From Phycisphaerales bacterium (lineage in GTDB: Bacteria > Planctomycetota > Phycisphaerae > Sedimentisphaerales > Anaerobacaceae), in contig JAUVYV010000010.1 in NCBI GenBank assembly GCA_030602885.1, positions 24,338 through 88,337 of the forward strand: a stretch of DNA of 64,000 bases, written 5' to 3'. The notes below the pieces were generated by a model. The model made no database searches. It saw nothing but the letters and a program-made list of their open reading frames with translations, and was not told the DNA's origin. The translations under genes were made by a program, and so were the position numbers. Position 1 is the first letter of the stretch. The number at the start of each line of letters is the position of its first letter. Below, piece by piece: positions 33,281-42,681 of this stretch.

Positions 33281-34487
33281 GGCTCTTTCTTGTAGTATTA
33301 ATGGAATAGTTCCTGGTTTCCTCTTTCAAGGATCGATCTGCGTCGCAGAGCAATTCTCTGTAGGTATCAATGACGATTTTACAAACGTTTGCCTCATCAA
33401 ATTCCCGCCGGGCCTTTTCGTAACCGGCCTTTCCCATTCTCAACCGTAAGTCACTGTTTTGCACAAGTTTTACTATCGCCTCAGCCAGTTCGTCAACCGC
33501 GCGCGGCGAGACCAGATAGCCGTTGACTCCATCGTCAACAACCTGGCGACAACCACGAATGTTTGTGGCTACTATGGGAACAGCCATGGCGGCAGCCTCA
33601 ATGGCCGAACGTGGAAATCCCTCACGCCAGGAAGGCAACGTGTATATATCAATACAGGCAAGCAGCTCAGATATGTCTTCTCTCGGCCCCAGCCACCGTG
33701 TCCGTTCAGCAATACTGTATTGACTGAAAATATCTGCGCAGATACGATCGGGTTTCTCTGGCTCCTCAGGACCTATTGCAAGTAACCAAACGTCCTTGTG
33801 TGTGTGCAATATCTTCTTCATTGCTTCAGCGAGTTCTAAGTAACCTTTTTCTCGCACCAACCGGCCTACAATTCCCACGACAATCGCATTTTTAGGAACA
33901 CCAATCTCACAGCGCTTTGCCGTGCGAAACGTGCCGTTGAATCTTTTCGAATCGAATTTAGATAAGTCCACACCGTTGCCAAGAAGTTCTATATTATCAC
34001 ACTTGCAGATATTTAATCTCACTGCAGTCTCTATGTCTTCGGGATTCTGGCATAATATCATAGTTGAACATCTCGCCGCAATCCACTCCATCATTATGTA
34101 GAATCGACGGGTCCAGGGTTTCATGTGTTCGTGAAAATAAAACCCGTGGATGGTATTGATAATCACCGGTACCCCTGCAAGCTTCGCTGCCAACTGCCCA
34201 AGAAGACTACACTTAGGAGTATGCGTGTGAACGATCTGAATCTTATTACGTCGGAAATATCGGAACATCTTCCATAATGCTATAATATCACTAAATGGAC
34301 TGATTGATCGCCTGATTGTAACAGGATAGACTCTTACCCCCCTCTCCGTCAGCCAGCCTCCGTTTGGACCGTCACTGCAGACGGAATGTACCTCATAACC
34401 AACTCTCTGCATGCTCTCAATCTGAGCCCACAGCAGATACCTTATAGTCATATCTACCGCACTGACTACCGCGACCTTATATCTCAC
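33273..34487 (-). CDS. Glycosyltransferase family 4
   Basis: This is a GT-B retaining glycosyltransferase. The N-terminal acceptor domain has IVHTHTPKCSLLGQLAAKLAGVP near residue 82, and the C-terminal donor domain has VGIVGRLVREKGYLEL near 211. The nucleotide-sugar motif lies near 300-325 (PSWREGFPRSAIEAAAMA, then VATNIRGCRQVV), with the E-x(7)-E arrangement. It resembles PelF/WbnE-type EPS transferases; donor and acceptor are not readable. It overlaps the preceding PaaK-like gene by 11 bases and the following WD40 gene by 8. Confidence 0.92.
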   Translation of the reverse strand: MRYKVAVVSAVDMTIRYLLWAQIESMQRVGYEVHSVCSDGPNGGWLTERGVRVYPVTIRRSISPFSDIIALWKMFRYFRRNKIQIVHTHTPKCSLLGQLAAKLAGVPVIINTIHGFYFHEHMKPWTRRFYIMMEWIAARCSTMILCQNPEDIETAVRLNICKCDNIELLGNGVDLSKFDSKRFNGTFRTAKRCEIGVPKNAIVVGIVGRLVREKGYLELAEAMKKILHTHKDVWLLAIGPEEPEKPDRICADIFSQYSIAERTRWLGPREDISELLACIDIYTLPSWREGFPRSAIEAAAMAVPIVATNIRGCRQVVDDGVNGYLVSPRAVDELAEAIVKLVQNSDLRLRMGKAGYEKARREFDEANVCKIVIDTYRELLCDADRSLKEETRNYSINTTRKSHE

Positions 34488-35895
34488 TGTTAATTTGCCC
34501 TTGGTCTTTCAGACCGATAAGTAATCGTGACTTTCCCGCCTTACCCTTGATTGTCCGAGAGACTTTCCGCACTTCAATGTTTACCTTCTCTCCAAGACGA
34601 GCCTTAAACTGCTGAATAACCGTCAACTTTTCCTCCTCACTCAGCGGTGTACCAAGAGGAACATATCGAAACAGAAATCTATCTTTTCCAATTTGCTCCA
34701 ATTGTGACTCTCGCATCCGAGATGGCAGTTTGTAGAACGCCGTACTTAAACCAGCACTACCAATTCGTCCGCGTTCGGTGGTATAAAAACAATCAGATTC
34801 TCGCCCACCAATACACTTTATTCTCGGCATCATCCGTCCACAGGAACACGCTGAATCCTCTGCAATCGTTGCAGTATCTCCAATACGATAACGTATCAAC
34901 GGCATCGTTTTTTGAAAGAAACTCGTTACTACTATTTCAGCCTCTTCTCCGGGGCCCGCTATGCCCCCATCGGCTCGTAAAAACTCGATAATCCCCGACT
35001 CGGGATTAATGTGCATTCCTCCTGACTCGCACTGCGTAATGAAAGGGGAACCCTCGGAACTCGAATAGAAATTGAAGACACGACAGCCAAACGCACGTTC
35101 GATCTCTGCACGCTGGAAATCCATCAATGTCTCCGCCGTCGTAATTATCGCCCATGGACACCACTGCCGGCTGTTCCCCTCTGAGTTGACCCACTTTGCG
35201 ATCGAATAGAGCGCCGATGGATAGCCGTCTAAGTATGCTAAACCAAGTTCCTTAAACGCTGTACAGTATGCAGCAAGAGTTTCCTCGCTGATGTGATAGG
35301 TAGAAAACAACCATTGATTCTCTGCACGATTGTGCCGCCAATACGGAGCGGCATTGTGATTGCCCATCAAAAGCCTTCCACTAAACCTTCCTGATCTCTC
35401 TTTTCCCGTAATACCCGCCCAACGGTACTGACGCTCACGAAAAGCTAGGTCATGTTGTATCGACATTGAGTCATACGGCCACACTAATGCACTGCCTGAT
35501 GTCCCGCTCGTGTGTCCTTCATCATAACCATACTTAAGCCGCGACGGATTAATGAAGGACTTTGTTTCCTCCCTTAGTTGCTCCTTCTCCACAAACGGAA
35601 TATCTTTCAAGTCAGCCAGAGTAACGTCTTCGATACTGCCTTTAAGATGTCCAAGCGTTTCTGCATAGTAAGGGACATTCTCGGCAGCCTCCAGGATCAG
35701 CAGTCGAAGCTCTCGTGTCTGTAAATCCTCAAAGGCCTTCGCGGACAGCCACTGGCTTCTCATCAACTCATCAACATGCCTGTGGTAATCCTTGCCATAC
35801 CTCTTGTGTGCGTAACACCTCCCTTGAAAACTCACCGCCAGATTCTGTAGCGAAACAGGCAAAGATGCATATATTCTCTCAAGTTTAGATGACAT
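34477..35895 (-). CDS. PaaK/CapK-like adenylate-forming enzyme
   Basis: The 472-residue protein belongs to the phenylacetate-CoA ligase / coenzyme F390 synthetase-like branch of ANL enzymes (capsular CapK group). It has the P-loop-like GHTSGTSGSALVWPY near 128-142, the FYSSSEGSPFITQC block near 280, MPLIRYRIGDTATI near 333, and a C-terminal lobe ending with basic residues (RTIKGKAGKSRLLIG). Such proteins activate carboxylic acids as adenylates; the CapK-like ones sit in many glycan loci with unproven substrates. Here it could activate the acyl group processed by the nearby thiolase and dehydrogenase. It lies between the GT2 and GT4 genes. Confidence 0.87.
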   Translation of the reverse strand: MSSKLERIYASLPVSLQNLAVSFQGRCYAHKRYGKDYHRHVDELMRSQWLSAKAFEDLQTRELRLLILEAAENVPYYAETLGHLKGSIEDVTLADLKDIPFVEKEQLREETKSFINPSRLKYGYDEGHTSGTSGSALVWPYDSMSIQHDLAFRERQYRWAGITGKERSGRFSGRLLMGNHNAAPYWRHNRAENQWLFSTYHISEETLAAYCTAFKELGLAYLDGYPSALYSIAKWVNSEGNSRQWCPWAIITTAETLMDFQRAEIERAFGCRVFNFYSSSEGSPFITQCESGGMHINPESGIIEFLRADGGIAGPGEEAEIVVTSFFQKTMPLIRYRIGDTATIAEDSACSCGRMMPRIKCIGGRESDCFYTTERGRIGSAGLSTAFYKLPSRMRESQLEQIGKDRFLFRYVPLGTPLSEEEKLTVIQQFKARLGEKVNIEVRKVSRTIKGKAGKSRLLIGLKDQGQINSEI

Positions 35896-35933
35896 ATAGA
35901 CTCGATTCTTTTGGTCTTATCTAAGCTTAAATA

Positions 35934-36860
35934 TCATGCTTCTGAACCGCGCAGCGGAACTTTGGTCTTGCGGACTGTATCTAATGCTTTGGTTAATTTC
36001 GCATCTTCTTCAGGGCTAAGAGGAACGTATGTCTTACGCCCACGAATTACTGTATCGTGAAGTCTTAGGATGCTCGCTGCTCCCAGCAAACCGATATCTA
36101 CATATTTGCCAATAACACACCATAAAGCCTTGGCTGTTCCGATCTCCCTACGTCCATACTTCCACACCACTCTGGCTGCTGTCTTCTTGGACCTGGCGTA
36201 TTTGCTGAATACGAACGATCTGAATTCATTGCATAAATACAGAACTTCAGGAATGTTGGCAAAAGTGCTTTCACGTGAGGAGCGAAGCCATAGTTCATAA
36301 TCCTCACATCGAATGCTACTTTCGTCGTAGGGCCAACAGCGAAACCATTCGGCTTTTGCTATGACAGTAGCGTGAGCAATTGAGATGCTGCTGAATTTAT
36401 TCCTTACAATCTCATCGTGACTCTCTTGCACAACTACCTTGCTTGCTGGTTTGTCCTCATGGTCGAGTATGCACATATAGGTACCAACCACATCAACCTC
36501 TGGATGAGACCTCAGGAAAGCCAGTTGCCTCGAAAATCTCTCCGGGTGAGACAGGTCATCTGCATCCATCCGAGCGATGTACTTGCCTCTGGCAGATCTC
36601 ACAATCTGATTCAAACGCGACGGAAGCTTAAGATTTTCACCATCGGGCTTTAGCATCTGAACTCTTGGGTCATCTATTGAACTAGCTATGTCCAGACTGT
36701 TATCAGTCGAGCCATCATCCACCAGAATTAGCTCCCAATCAGCAAACGTCTGGGCGAAAACCGAACGCACTGCGTCCAGCAGTGATTCCTGAGCATTATA
36801 AATCGGGATACCAACAGTTAATAACGGGGTACTCATCTTATGGGTTGCCCCCCCCTGCAA
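35934..36860 (-). CDS. Glycosyltransferase family 2
   Basis: This is a GT-A inverting glycosyltransferase. The start is TVGIPIYNAQESLLDAVRS, then WELILVDDGSTDNSLDIAS with the UDP-sugar binding Asp near residue 48, and KYIARMDADDLSHPERF with the metal-binding D-x-D near 100. IRCEDYELWLRS near 187 holds the likely catalytic ED. Length 308 is usual. It sits between the PaaK-like and polymerase genes, close-spaced on both sides. Confidence 0.93.
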   Translation of the reverse strand: MQGGATHKMSTPLLTVGIPIYNAQESLLDAVRSVFAQTFADWELILVDDGSTDNSLDIASSIDDPRVQMLKPDGENLKLPSRLNQIVRSARGKYIARMDADDLSHPERFSRQLAFLRSHPEVDVVGTYMCILDHEDKPASKVVVQESHDEIVRNKFSSISIAHATVIAKAEWFRCWPYDESSIRCEDYELWLRSSRESTFANIPEVLYLCNEFRSFVFSKYARSKKTAARVVWKYGRREIGTAKALWCVIGKYVDIGLLGAASILRLHDTVIRGRKTYVPLSPEEDAKLTKALDTVRKTKVPLRGSEA

Positions 36861-36883
36861 TATCGAATTGTACGAGCCCTTGG

Positions 36884-38212
36884 TTAATAGTAAGCGTCCA
36901 CTGAACCATATTCATCATAATCAAGGTCTTCCAATTCATCCGCGGATATCCCTACCTGCTTGTTTATGGTTAAGCCGAAAATGATCAGAACAGGGATTAT
37001 TATACCCATGTACAACGGAATAGCCGCATTTGATGCAAACATCAGATTGTAGAGCATCGGAATCCAAACTATGCAATACACCGACGATCTCTCATAGATA
37101 TACTTGTCAAGAAGACGCAGCAAAAGCCCCAAAGGGATAAATAACAAAAGCCCAAGGTATCCAAAATTCATCAGGAACTCTTCGTAATACCCAACTCCAA
37201 ATCCCCAAGGAAGCCTGTCTATTATACTTCGTCCGAAAACCGCACAAGTAAAATAGATAGAAGTAGGCCAGTCTTTCCAGGGCAAGAAACGTCGTGGAAT
37301 ATACCACGTCGCCAGCCACTTAAATGAATTACCGCGTATCGGCACGATGGTGTTGTAGGTCATGTGACTCTGGTCAATAGCGAAATGTAGAGTGTGGTCA
37401 CGTGCAAGGTCTCCTCGGACAAACGAGATAAAATCTGTCTCATAAGATTTCCCAAAAGATACGTAAATGAAAAAGAAAGCCAATGCGATCGGGATGCCAA
37501 AAAGTAGGAACTTCTTGGCCCCTTTTTCGACTAATTGAAATAGCCCCGCCGTTAGTATGCTCGCCAGTATTATGCTTCGCTTGCCATGTAAGTATGCATT
37601 AATGCAGACTAAAAAAGTGGCAAGAACCACAGGACTAGTCCACAAACGCCCATTTGCGAAGTAACTGTAGGCACGGATCAGAAGATAACCCACTAAGGAA
37701 AGCAACACAAACCGAGTTAAAAGATTGTGCAGAAATCTTGCATAGGGGTCATACACGCCCCTAATATCTAATGTTCCGGGCATCAGATAAGCAGTTTTGT
37801 TCGGAACCAAGAAAATGACTATTATAATTGGAAGTAAAACAATTACCCACGCCAGCCAAGTGAACATCTGGAATCTCTCCCAGTTGATATCTGGCATTGT
37901 CCAGATAAACGACTGCGCTCTAACGGCGGGCCCCCTTATTGACGTAAGTTTGAGCAGAGCCACGCCTGTTAGTATCACTATTCCATATTTAAACTGATTA
38001 TTCGGGTCTGCCATCGCCGCAGGTATGTAGCCAAGGCTATGAAATGAATTAGGCAAAAGATATTTGTATACCAGCGGAAGCCCATAGACGATAAAGATCG
38101 CAAGGCAAAGGAGACCGCTCGAGCTTGGTCTACCTGTTCTAAAAATTAGGATTGCTTGGCGCAGTGCGATAACCAAAAGTATTGAAAAAACAAACATATC
38201 ATATAATATCAT
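36884..38212 (-). CDS. Wzy-like polysaccharide polymerase / O-antigen polymerase family membrane protein
   Basis: The 442-residue polytopic protein has about eleven to twelve hydrophobic helices and a large loop near residues 255-330 (SFGKSYETDFISFVRGDLARDHTLHF ... WYIPRRFLPWKDWP). It ends with a charged, Asp-rich cytoplasmic tail. This is the layout of oligosaccharide repeat-unit polymerases, whose sequences are poorly conserved, so the call relies on topology and on context: it lies between glycosyltransferase genes in a locus with a Wzx flippase. Its first codon lies next to the last base of the upstream GT4 gene. The tail 'DELEDLDYDEYGSVDAYY' is unusually acidic. Confidence 0.8.
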   Translation of the reverse strand: MILYDMFVFSILLVIALRQAILIFRTGRPSSSGLLCLAIFIVYGLPLVYKYLLPNSFHSLGYIPAAMADPNNQFKYGIVILTGVALLKLTSIRGPAVRAQSFIWTMPDINWERFQMFTWLAWVIVLLPIIIVIFLVPNKTAYLMPGTLDIRGVYDPYARFLHNLLTRFVLLSLVGYLLIRAYSYFANGRLWTSPVVLATFLVCINAYLHGKRSIILASILTAGLFQLVEKGAKKFLLFGIPIALAFFFIYVSFGKSYETDFISFVRGDLARDHTLHFAIDQSHMTYNTIVPIRGNSFKWLATWYIPRRFLPWKDWPTSIYFTCAVFGRSIIDRLPWGFGVGYYEEFLMNFGYLGLLLFIPLGLLLRLLDKYIYERSSVYCIVWIPMLYNLMFASNAAIPLYMGIIIPVLIIFGLTINKQVGISADELEDLDYDEYGSVDAYY

Positions 38213-39334
38213 CTAACGATCCTCCCTCACTTCTGAATCCCGGTAGCAAGATAGCATCCTATTAGCATATCCCTCAAAAGAAAACCTTTCGGGGAAAGAC
38301 GTTATCCTGCCCTCCCTGCTTGAACTATTCACCAAGGCGTCCAAAGTTTCTTTGGCAAAACTTGACACGTCGCCTGGCGTAACAACTTGAACCAATTCAG
38401 AAACAGTCGAAATTTCCCGCACAGGTCCGATATCGCTTGCCACTACAGGCAGTCCTGCCGCAATTGCCTCCAGAACAGATCCCGGCAATCCCTCCCAACG
38501 CGAGGGAAAAAGAAAGCAATCACTCGCTAACAGAAGACGAGGGACATCTCCCCTACGTCCCACAAAGCGAACTTTATCCGAAAGCTTCATTGAGGCCACC
38601 AACTTTTGAATGTGGCTCTTCAAAGCGCCATCTCCCACAAGAATAAAATGGCAATTAGCCTCTTTCTCAACTACTTGTGCAGCAACACGAATCAGCGTTT
38701 CATGATCCTTGGCTGGCCCGAAGTTACCCACATGAATCACCACCTTGGCTGACCCCGGAATGTTGAACTCAGAAAGTGTTTCCGAACGGTCATAATGCTT
38801 CTCAAATGGCCTTGTGTCAATCCCGTTGTATACAACCTCAGTGCGACGATCTGTCCGCCATTGTGGCCCCATGAAAGACTCCATTGCAGACTCCGAGACC
38901 GCCAATATATGAGTGGAATACTCCCTAATCCAACGGCTCATTAATCTACGGTATAAGAACCTATATATCCCACCCTGTGTGACATCTCTCGTTGTACGCA
39001 GATGCATTATACGCCGCGGCACTCCCGCTTTTGACGCCAATCGCAGCGGTAAACCAGAAAACTGGTGGTTGTGGCAATGGACGACATCATACTTACCGTC
39101 CAGAAGTATCTTCCGAAAATCCCTGCAGAAGGCCGCTATATTCCATGTCAGAGGGCATTTGACTATTCCAAAACCCATTTCTAATATTTGTTGATTGTAG
39201 CCCCCCTCTTCTTCACCGAAAACACAGAAATCGAAATAGAACTCAGACTTATCCACGCACCTGGCCAATCCCATAAGCCGCGTTTCAGCTCCGCCATAGC
39301 CCATTCTACCCACAACCTGTAACACGCGAATCAT
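38213..39334 (-). CDS. Glycosyltransferase family 4
   Basis: The 373-residue GT-B enzyme starts RVLQVVGRMGYGGAETRLMGLAR, typical of GT4 proteins. The donor domain holds VVIHVGNFGPAKDHETLIRVA near 200 and DCFLFPSRWEGLPGSVLEAIAAGLPVVASD near 285-310, with the E-x(7)-E pair. Its stop codon abuts the start of the polymerase gene, so the two are probably translated together. Substrates unknown. Confidence 0.93.
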   Translation of the reverse strand: MIRVLQVVGRMGYGGAETRLMGLARCVDKSEFYFDFCVFGEEEGGYNQQILEMGFGIVKCPLTWNIAAFCRDFRKILLDGKYDVVHCHNHQFSGLPLRLASKAGVPRRIMHLRTTRDVTQGGIYRFLYRRLMSRWIREYSTHILAVSESAMESFMGPQWRTDRRTEVVYNGIDTRPFEKHYDRSETLSEFNIPGSAKVVIHVGNFGPAKDHETLIRVAAQVVEKEANCHFILVGDGALKSHIQKLVASMKLSDKVRFVGRRGDVPRLLLASDCFLFPSRWEGLPGSVLEAIAAGLPVVASDIGPVREISTVSELVQVVTPGDVSSFAKETLDALVNSSSREGRITSFPERFSFEGYANRMLSCYRDSEVREDR

Positions 39335-39375
39335 CTAAGCAAAATACCTTCAAATTAAATATATACCCTTGTATT

Positions 39376-40410
39376 TTAAGGTTGTTTTAGATCAGGCAAC
39401 CCCAGAATATCGACCAACTGAAAGTACTGCGGCCAGTAATGCCCTTCGTGCCAACACAGGGAAGAATCCCAGTATCCAGAGCAGTTGTGTACTGCCCAGT
39501 CAGCATATGTATAGCTTATCTCGCAAAATGCAGCTTCTCTGTTTTTGTCGTAAAGAAAATCATATGCCATACTTTGGAAGCCCAATGTTTTAGATACCTC
39601 GAATGCTTTCTCGACAAACTTCATGTCTATCTTGTTCGCATCATAGTCAATTCTACCACTACCCGAAGATCTGAAATCATTGACTCTATTGAGCCTGCGA
39701 AAAGCAAATGCTCTGTCACCAATAGTTGTTACCCGGGTGTCATAGTGATTATTCGGCAGAAACTTCTGAAAAAGAACGTAGCCTTTATGAAGCTCCCAGC
39801 CCGGCAAAACACTGCTGGGATTCAGAGCTCTTGCAACGATACCACCCCACCGCCATACGGCTTTTTGCAGACTGAAATCTTTCCAGCGAGTTGTCCCCCA
39901 TGGGATAGAACCCGACCTGATGCCGCGCCTGAACATCCTCCTGATTAGCCTCTTGCCAAGAGATTTATTGTCAACCAATACAACATTCGATGAGCCTGCC
40001 CCTCCCCTCAACTTGAAAACAACAGGCAGTTCTGCGTCTTCCAGCCAGTTCAACGCCTTGTTCTTATCCCAGAAAATCCAACATGGAATCATAGGAAAAC
40101 CGTAGTGGCGCAGAAGATAGTATTCTCCTATCTTGTCATCGTAACACCAACAGGTTCTCATATCAGGAAGACAAGGTATGCCAAGTTCCTTATCGACAAT
40201 AGGTATAATCGTCATCGCCTTGGCTCGCTCATTGTATGCGTGTCCCCACCAGTATATAAACAGATCCAACTTTGAAACATTGGCCCAGAAATCCGGGTCG
40301 CTGGCCTCCAACCTTATATGCTCAATCCCATTGAAGTCCAGAATCGTTTCATAACGAAGCGCATGGGGTGTATACCCTCTGCGGCTATTCTCATGCATGC
40401 CAACTATCAT
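39376..40410 (-). CDS. ATP-grasp domain protein (RimK-like)
   Basis: The 344-residue protein has an ATP-grasp layout: an N-terminal Rossmann-like part (SKLDLFIYWWGHAYNERAKA), a central ATP-binding strand pair (DAELPVVFKLRGGAGSSNVVLVDN near 126-149), YVLFQKFLPNNHYDTRVTTIGDRAFAFRR near 212-240, and a late metal-binding region (MAYDFLYDKNREAAFCEISYTYAD). These features match the RimK/glutathione-synthetase type, which couples a carboxylate to an amine. It is also reminiscent of the ATP-grasp teichuronopeptide-like enzymes of glycan loci. With the ligase domain at 25194 there are two ATP-grasp proteins in the operon. Confidence 0.8.
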   Translation of the reverse strand: MIVGMHENSRRGYTPHALRYETILDFNGIEHIRLEASDPDFWANVSKLDLFIYWWGHAYNERAKAMTIIPIVDKELGIPCLPDMRTCWCYDDKIGEYYLLRHYGFPMIPCWIFWDKNKALNWLEDAELPVVFKLRGGAGSSNVVLVDNKSLGKRLIRRMFRRGIRSGSIPWGTTRWKDFSLQKAVWRWGGIVARALNPSSVLPGWELHKGYVLFQKFLPNNHYDTRVTTIGDRAFAFRRLNRVNDFRSSGSGRIDYDANKIDMKFVEKAFEVSKTLGFQSMAYDFLYDKNREAAFCEISYTYADWAVHNCSGYWDSSLCWHEGHYWPQYFQLVDILGLPDLKQP

Positions 40411-40463
40411 AGCTCAACTCCACAGGATACATACCAATTCATCTGCAATACTGCCACCGTCCA

Positions 40464-40988
40464 CTACGTACACGCTTCAGTCTTCTCATCGCCAGTATAG
40501 TATATCTTGCGTATCACCCTTGCAGGCGAGCCACCCACAACCGTAAAAGCCGGCACGCTCCTGGTAACCACACTGCCAGCGCCGACGATAGCTGCCTTGC
40601 CTATATGGACACCTTTCGTTATTATACAGTTCATACCCACCCATACATTATCTCCGATCACAACCTCCTCGGGTTCGTCTTGAGTGCAATGCCTTCTAAG
40701 ACAGTCCGAGTCGGCGATGCTGTGTCCGTGCGAATCCATAATAGACGTATTGGCGGCTATCAAACAGTACTTGCCAATCTCCACACGTTTCCAGGCAGTG
40801 ATAGAACATCCGTTAAGCCTTGAACCCTCACCAATAATTATCTCTGAACTGGGGCGATTTGCTGTAAGACGAACTGGGCCATACATTGCCCCATGGTAAT
40901 CTCGAGCAATTGACCGCAGAATAACGTTTGCCCCCAGCTTCAACTTTCCGCCACGCAAAACGATCTCTGGGCGTCCTTGTACTATCAC
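40464..40988 (-). CDS. Left-handed beta-helix (hexapeptide) O-acyltransferase, start uncertain or truncated
   Basis: The protein is a LbH acyltransferase of the WcaF/maltose-acetyltransferase type. Hexapeptide turns include [31 protein letters not shown] (with the catalytic His in DSHGH), [35 protein letters not shown], and PARVIRK. The GTG at 40988 is the only in-frame start. The same frame stays protein-like for 15 more codons upstream ([14 protein letters not shown]) to a TAG at 41034-41036. Just before it are an ATG at 41057 and another at 41051 in the same frame. The gene may therefore carry a nonsense codon near its start. Context suggests glycan O-acetylation. Confidence 0.82.
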   Translation of the reverse strand: MIVQGRPEIVLRGGKLKLGANVILRSIARDYHGAMYGPVRLTANRPSSEIIIGEGSRLNGCSITAWKRVEIGKYCLIAANTSIMDSHGHSIADSDCLRRHCTQDEPEEVVIGDNVWVGMNCIITKGVHIGKAAIVGAGSVVTRSVPAFTVVGGSPARVIRKIYYTGDEKTEACT

Positions 40989-41116
40989 CCGGCTATCGAG
41001 TAATACCCCATCGATACGGCCGACTCTCCAGGCCTACCATTTATACTTCATGAGCATATAAGAGTTGGCGATAATTTTAATCGGGAATCTCATAGAAAAT
41101 ACGTGCTCTCAACAGC

Positions 41117-42670
41117 CTAACCGCTTCTCCTTTGCGATGTAGCCCAACTACCTTTGCCGATGCCCAAAACGTTCAATACCTGCCTTCGCTCATCCACTGC
41201 CAAAACAAACCACCAGGCCATCAGAAAAAACACTCCGATGCAAATCAAGAACTGCAGAGCAATCGTGACTAAATTCGTCGGATACATCCTGTAAACAAGG
41301 AATATGGCGGCCACCAACGTGGGAATTAAACACAAAACCACTGCCCCATATGACTGAATCAGATAACTCTTCCACTTCAAACCAAGTTGGTGACAGGCGT
41401 ATATTGGTTGGAATATCATGCTCAGAAAGGCTATGGGTATGGCAGCGCCTAAAACTACACCGTGAAGCCCCATATGAAAATACTGGCCGAATAGCCAAGA
41501 TAGAAAAACTATCATGCCGATGGTCATTGTTTGAGCCAAAGATAGCCACTTAACCGACCCCGCACCCATCAATATCGAGAACGGCACTCTCTGGGTCGTT
41601 CTTATCAAATAGGGCACCATCAAAGTTGCAAGCAGTAACCATGTCCATCCAAACCCCTCTTTGAACCACTCAAACAATGGATGTCCAAAAACAACAGCCA
41701 AAGCACCAACTGGAAAACAGATCAGCGCACAAAGCCTTGTCCCTTTCTGCATCATGGTACGCAACATCTGATCATTCTCCTGGGCGCGATACTTGCCTGC
41801 CACCGGAATAAGTGTGAATGCAAAACCGCCGCTAAGCCTCTGAAGCTGTCCCAAAACCAATATCGGAAGCGATAGAAATGCAACAGCTTCCGAGCCATAG
41901 AATTTGCCTGCCAGAAGAGTCGGTATTTGTGCCATCAGCATCGTCGTTATTCCCACGACCGTCACGAAAACACTGAATCCAAATACCTCGCTAACAACTT
42001 CTTTGCTGATATTGCTAAACCTTAATTTCATCTTGGGATACTGCCTTTTCGAAAACAACCACTGAAGCGATGTTTCGAACACAGCCGACGCCAGATAACA
42101 CAGGCCAATAATTTCCAGATTCCCCGATTTCCTCCCCCATAGAAACACCGCTATCGCTATTGCCCGAAGTACCGCAGCAACACACTGAAGAACATTCACA
42201 ATATCATACCTTTGAAACCCGAACAATACCCCTCGAGGCGCATATCCAAGAAAGCGAACCGTTAGTGTTCCCCCGATGCAAAACATCAAGATTAAACCAC
42301 TTCCGTACATATCCGGTGTGCCTCCCTCAACTAGACTCGGCAACGCAAACGCAAGACTGCAGACAATCGCTCCCCCAAGAAGTCCCAAGCCAATAAAAAA
42401 CAGAAAAATAGCCGAAATCACCTCATTAAGCTCTTCTGCCTTCCCTTTTGCCGAAAGTTGTGACACAAACCTGTTAAGTGTTGCACCGAGACCAAGGTCA
42501 AGAATCACAAGCAATTCTTGAATCGATATCACATAACGGAACATGCCATAGCTGGAGGTACCCAGTTTACTCAGAAGGAACTTAGTCAGAAATATCAGTA
42601 TCGCAGCATTGGCAAACATCCCTAACCAGCTTGAGACCGTATTGATTGCTATACGTTTCGATTGCCTCAT
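41117..42670 (-). CDS. Wzx-type polysaccharide flippase (MATE/MVF superfamily)
   Basis: The 517-residue polytopic protein has about fourteen helices and the Wzx/RfbX layout: NTVSSWLGMFANAAILIFLTKFLLSKLGTSSYGMFRYVIS at the N-terminus, and DLGLGATLNRFVSQLSAKGK in the first loop, a hallmark of the oligosaccharide flippase family. It moves lipid-linked repeat units to the outer face of the inner membrane, where the Wzy-like protein would polymerise them. It lies 11 bases downstream of the secreted TIM-barrel protein gene. Confidence 0.9.
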   Translation of the reverse strand: MRQSKRIAINTVSSWLGMFANAAILIFLTKFLLSKLGTSSYGMFRYVISIQELLVILDLGLGATLNRFVSQLSAKGKAEELNEVISAIFLFFIGLGLLGGAIVCSLAFALPSLVEGGTPDMYGSGLILMFCIGGTLTVRFLGYAPRGVLFGFQRYDIVNVLQCVAAVLRAIAIAVFLWGRKSGNLEIIGLCYLASAVFETSLQWLFSKRQYPKMKLRFSNISKEVVSEVFGFSVFVTVVGITTMLMAQIPTLLAGKFYGSEAVAFLSLPILVLGQLQRLSGGFAFTLIPVAGKYRAQENDQMLRTMMQKGTRLCALICFPVGALAVVFGHPLFEWFKEGFGWTWLLLATLMVPYLIRTTQRVPFSILMGAGSVKWLSLAQTMTIGMIVFLSWLFGQYFHMGLHGVVLGAAIPIAFLSMIFQPIYACHQLGLKWKSYLIQSYGAVVLCLIPTLVAAIFLVYRMYPTNLVTIALQFLICIGVFFLMAWWFVLAVDERRQVLNVLGIGKGSWATSQRRSG

Positions 42671-42681
42671 ACAACTTCCCG

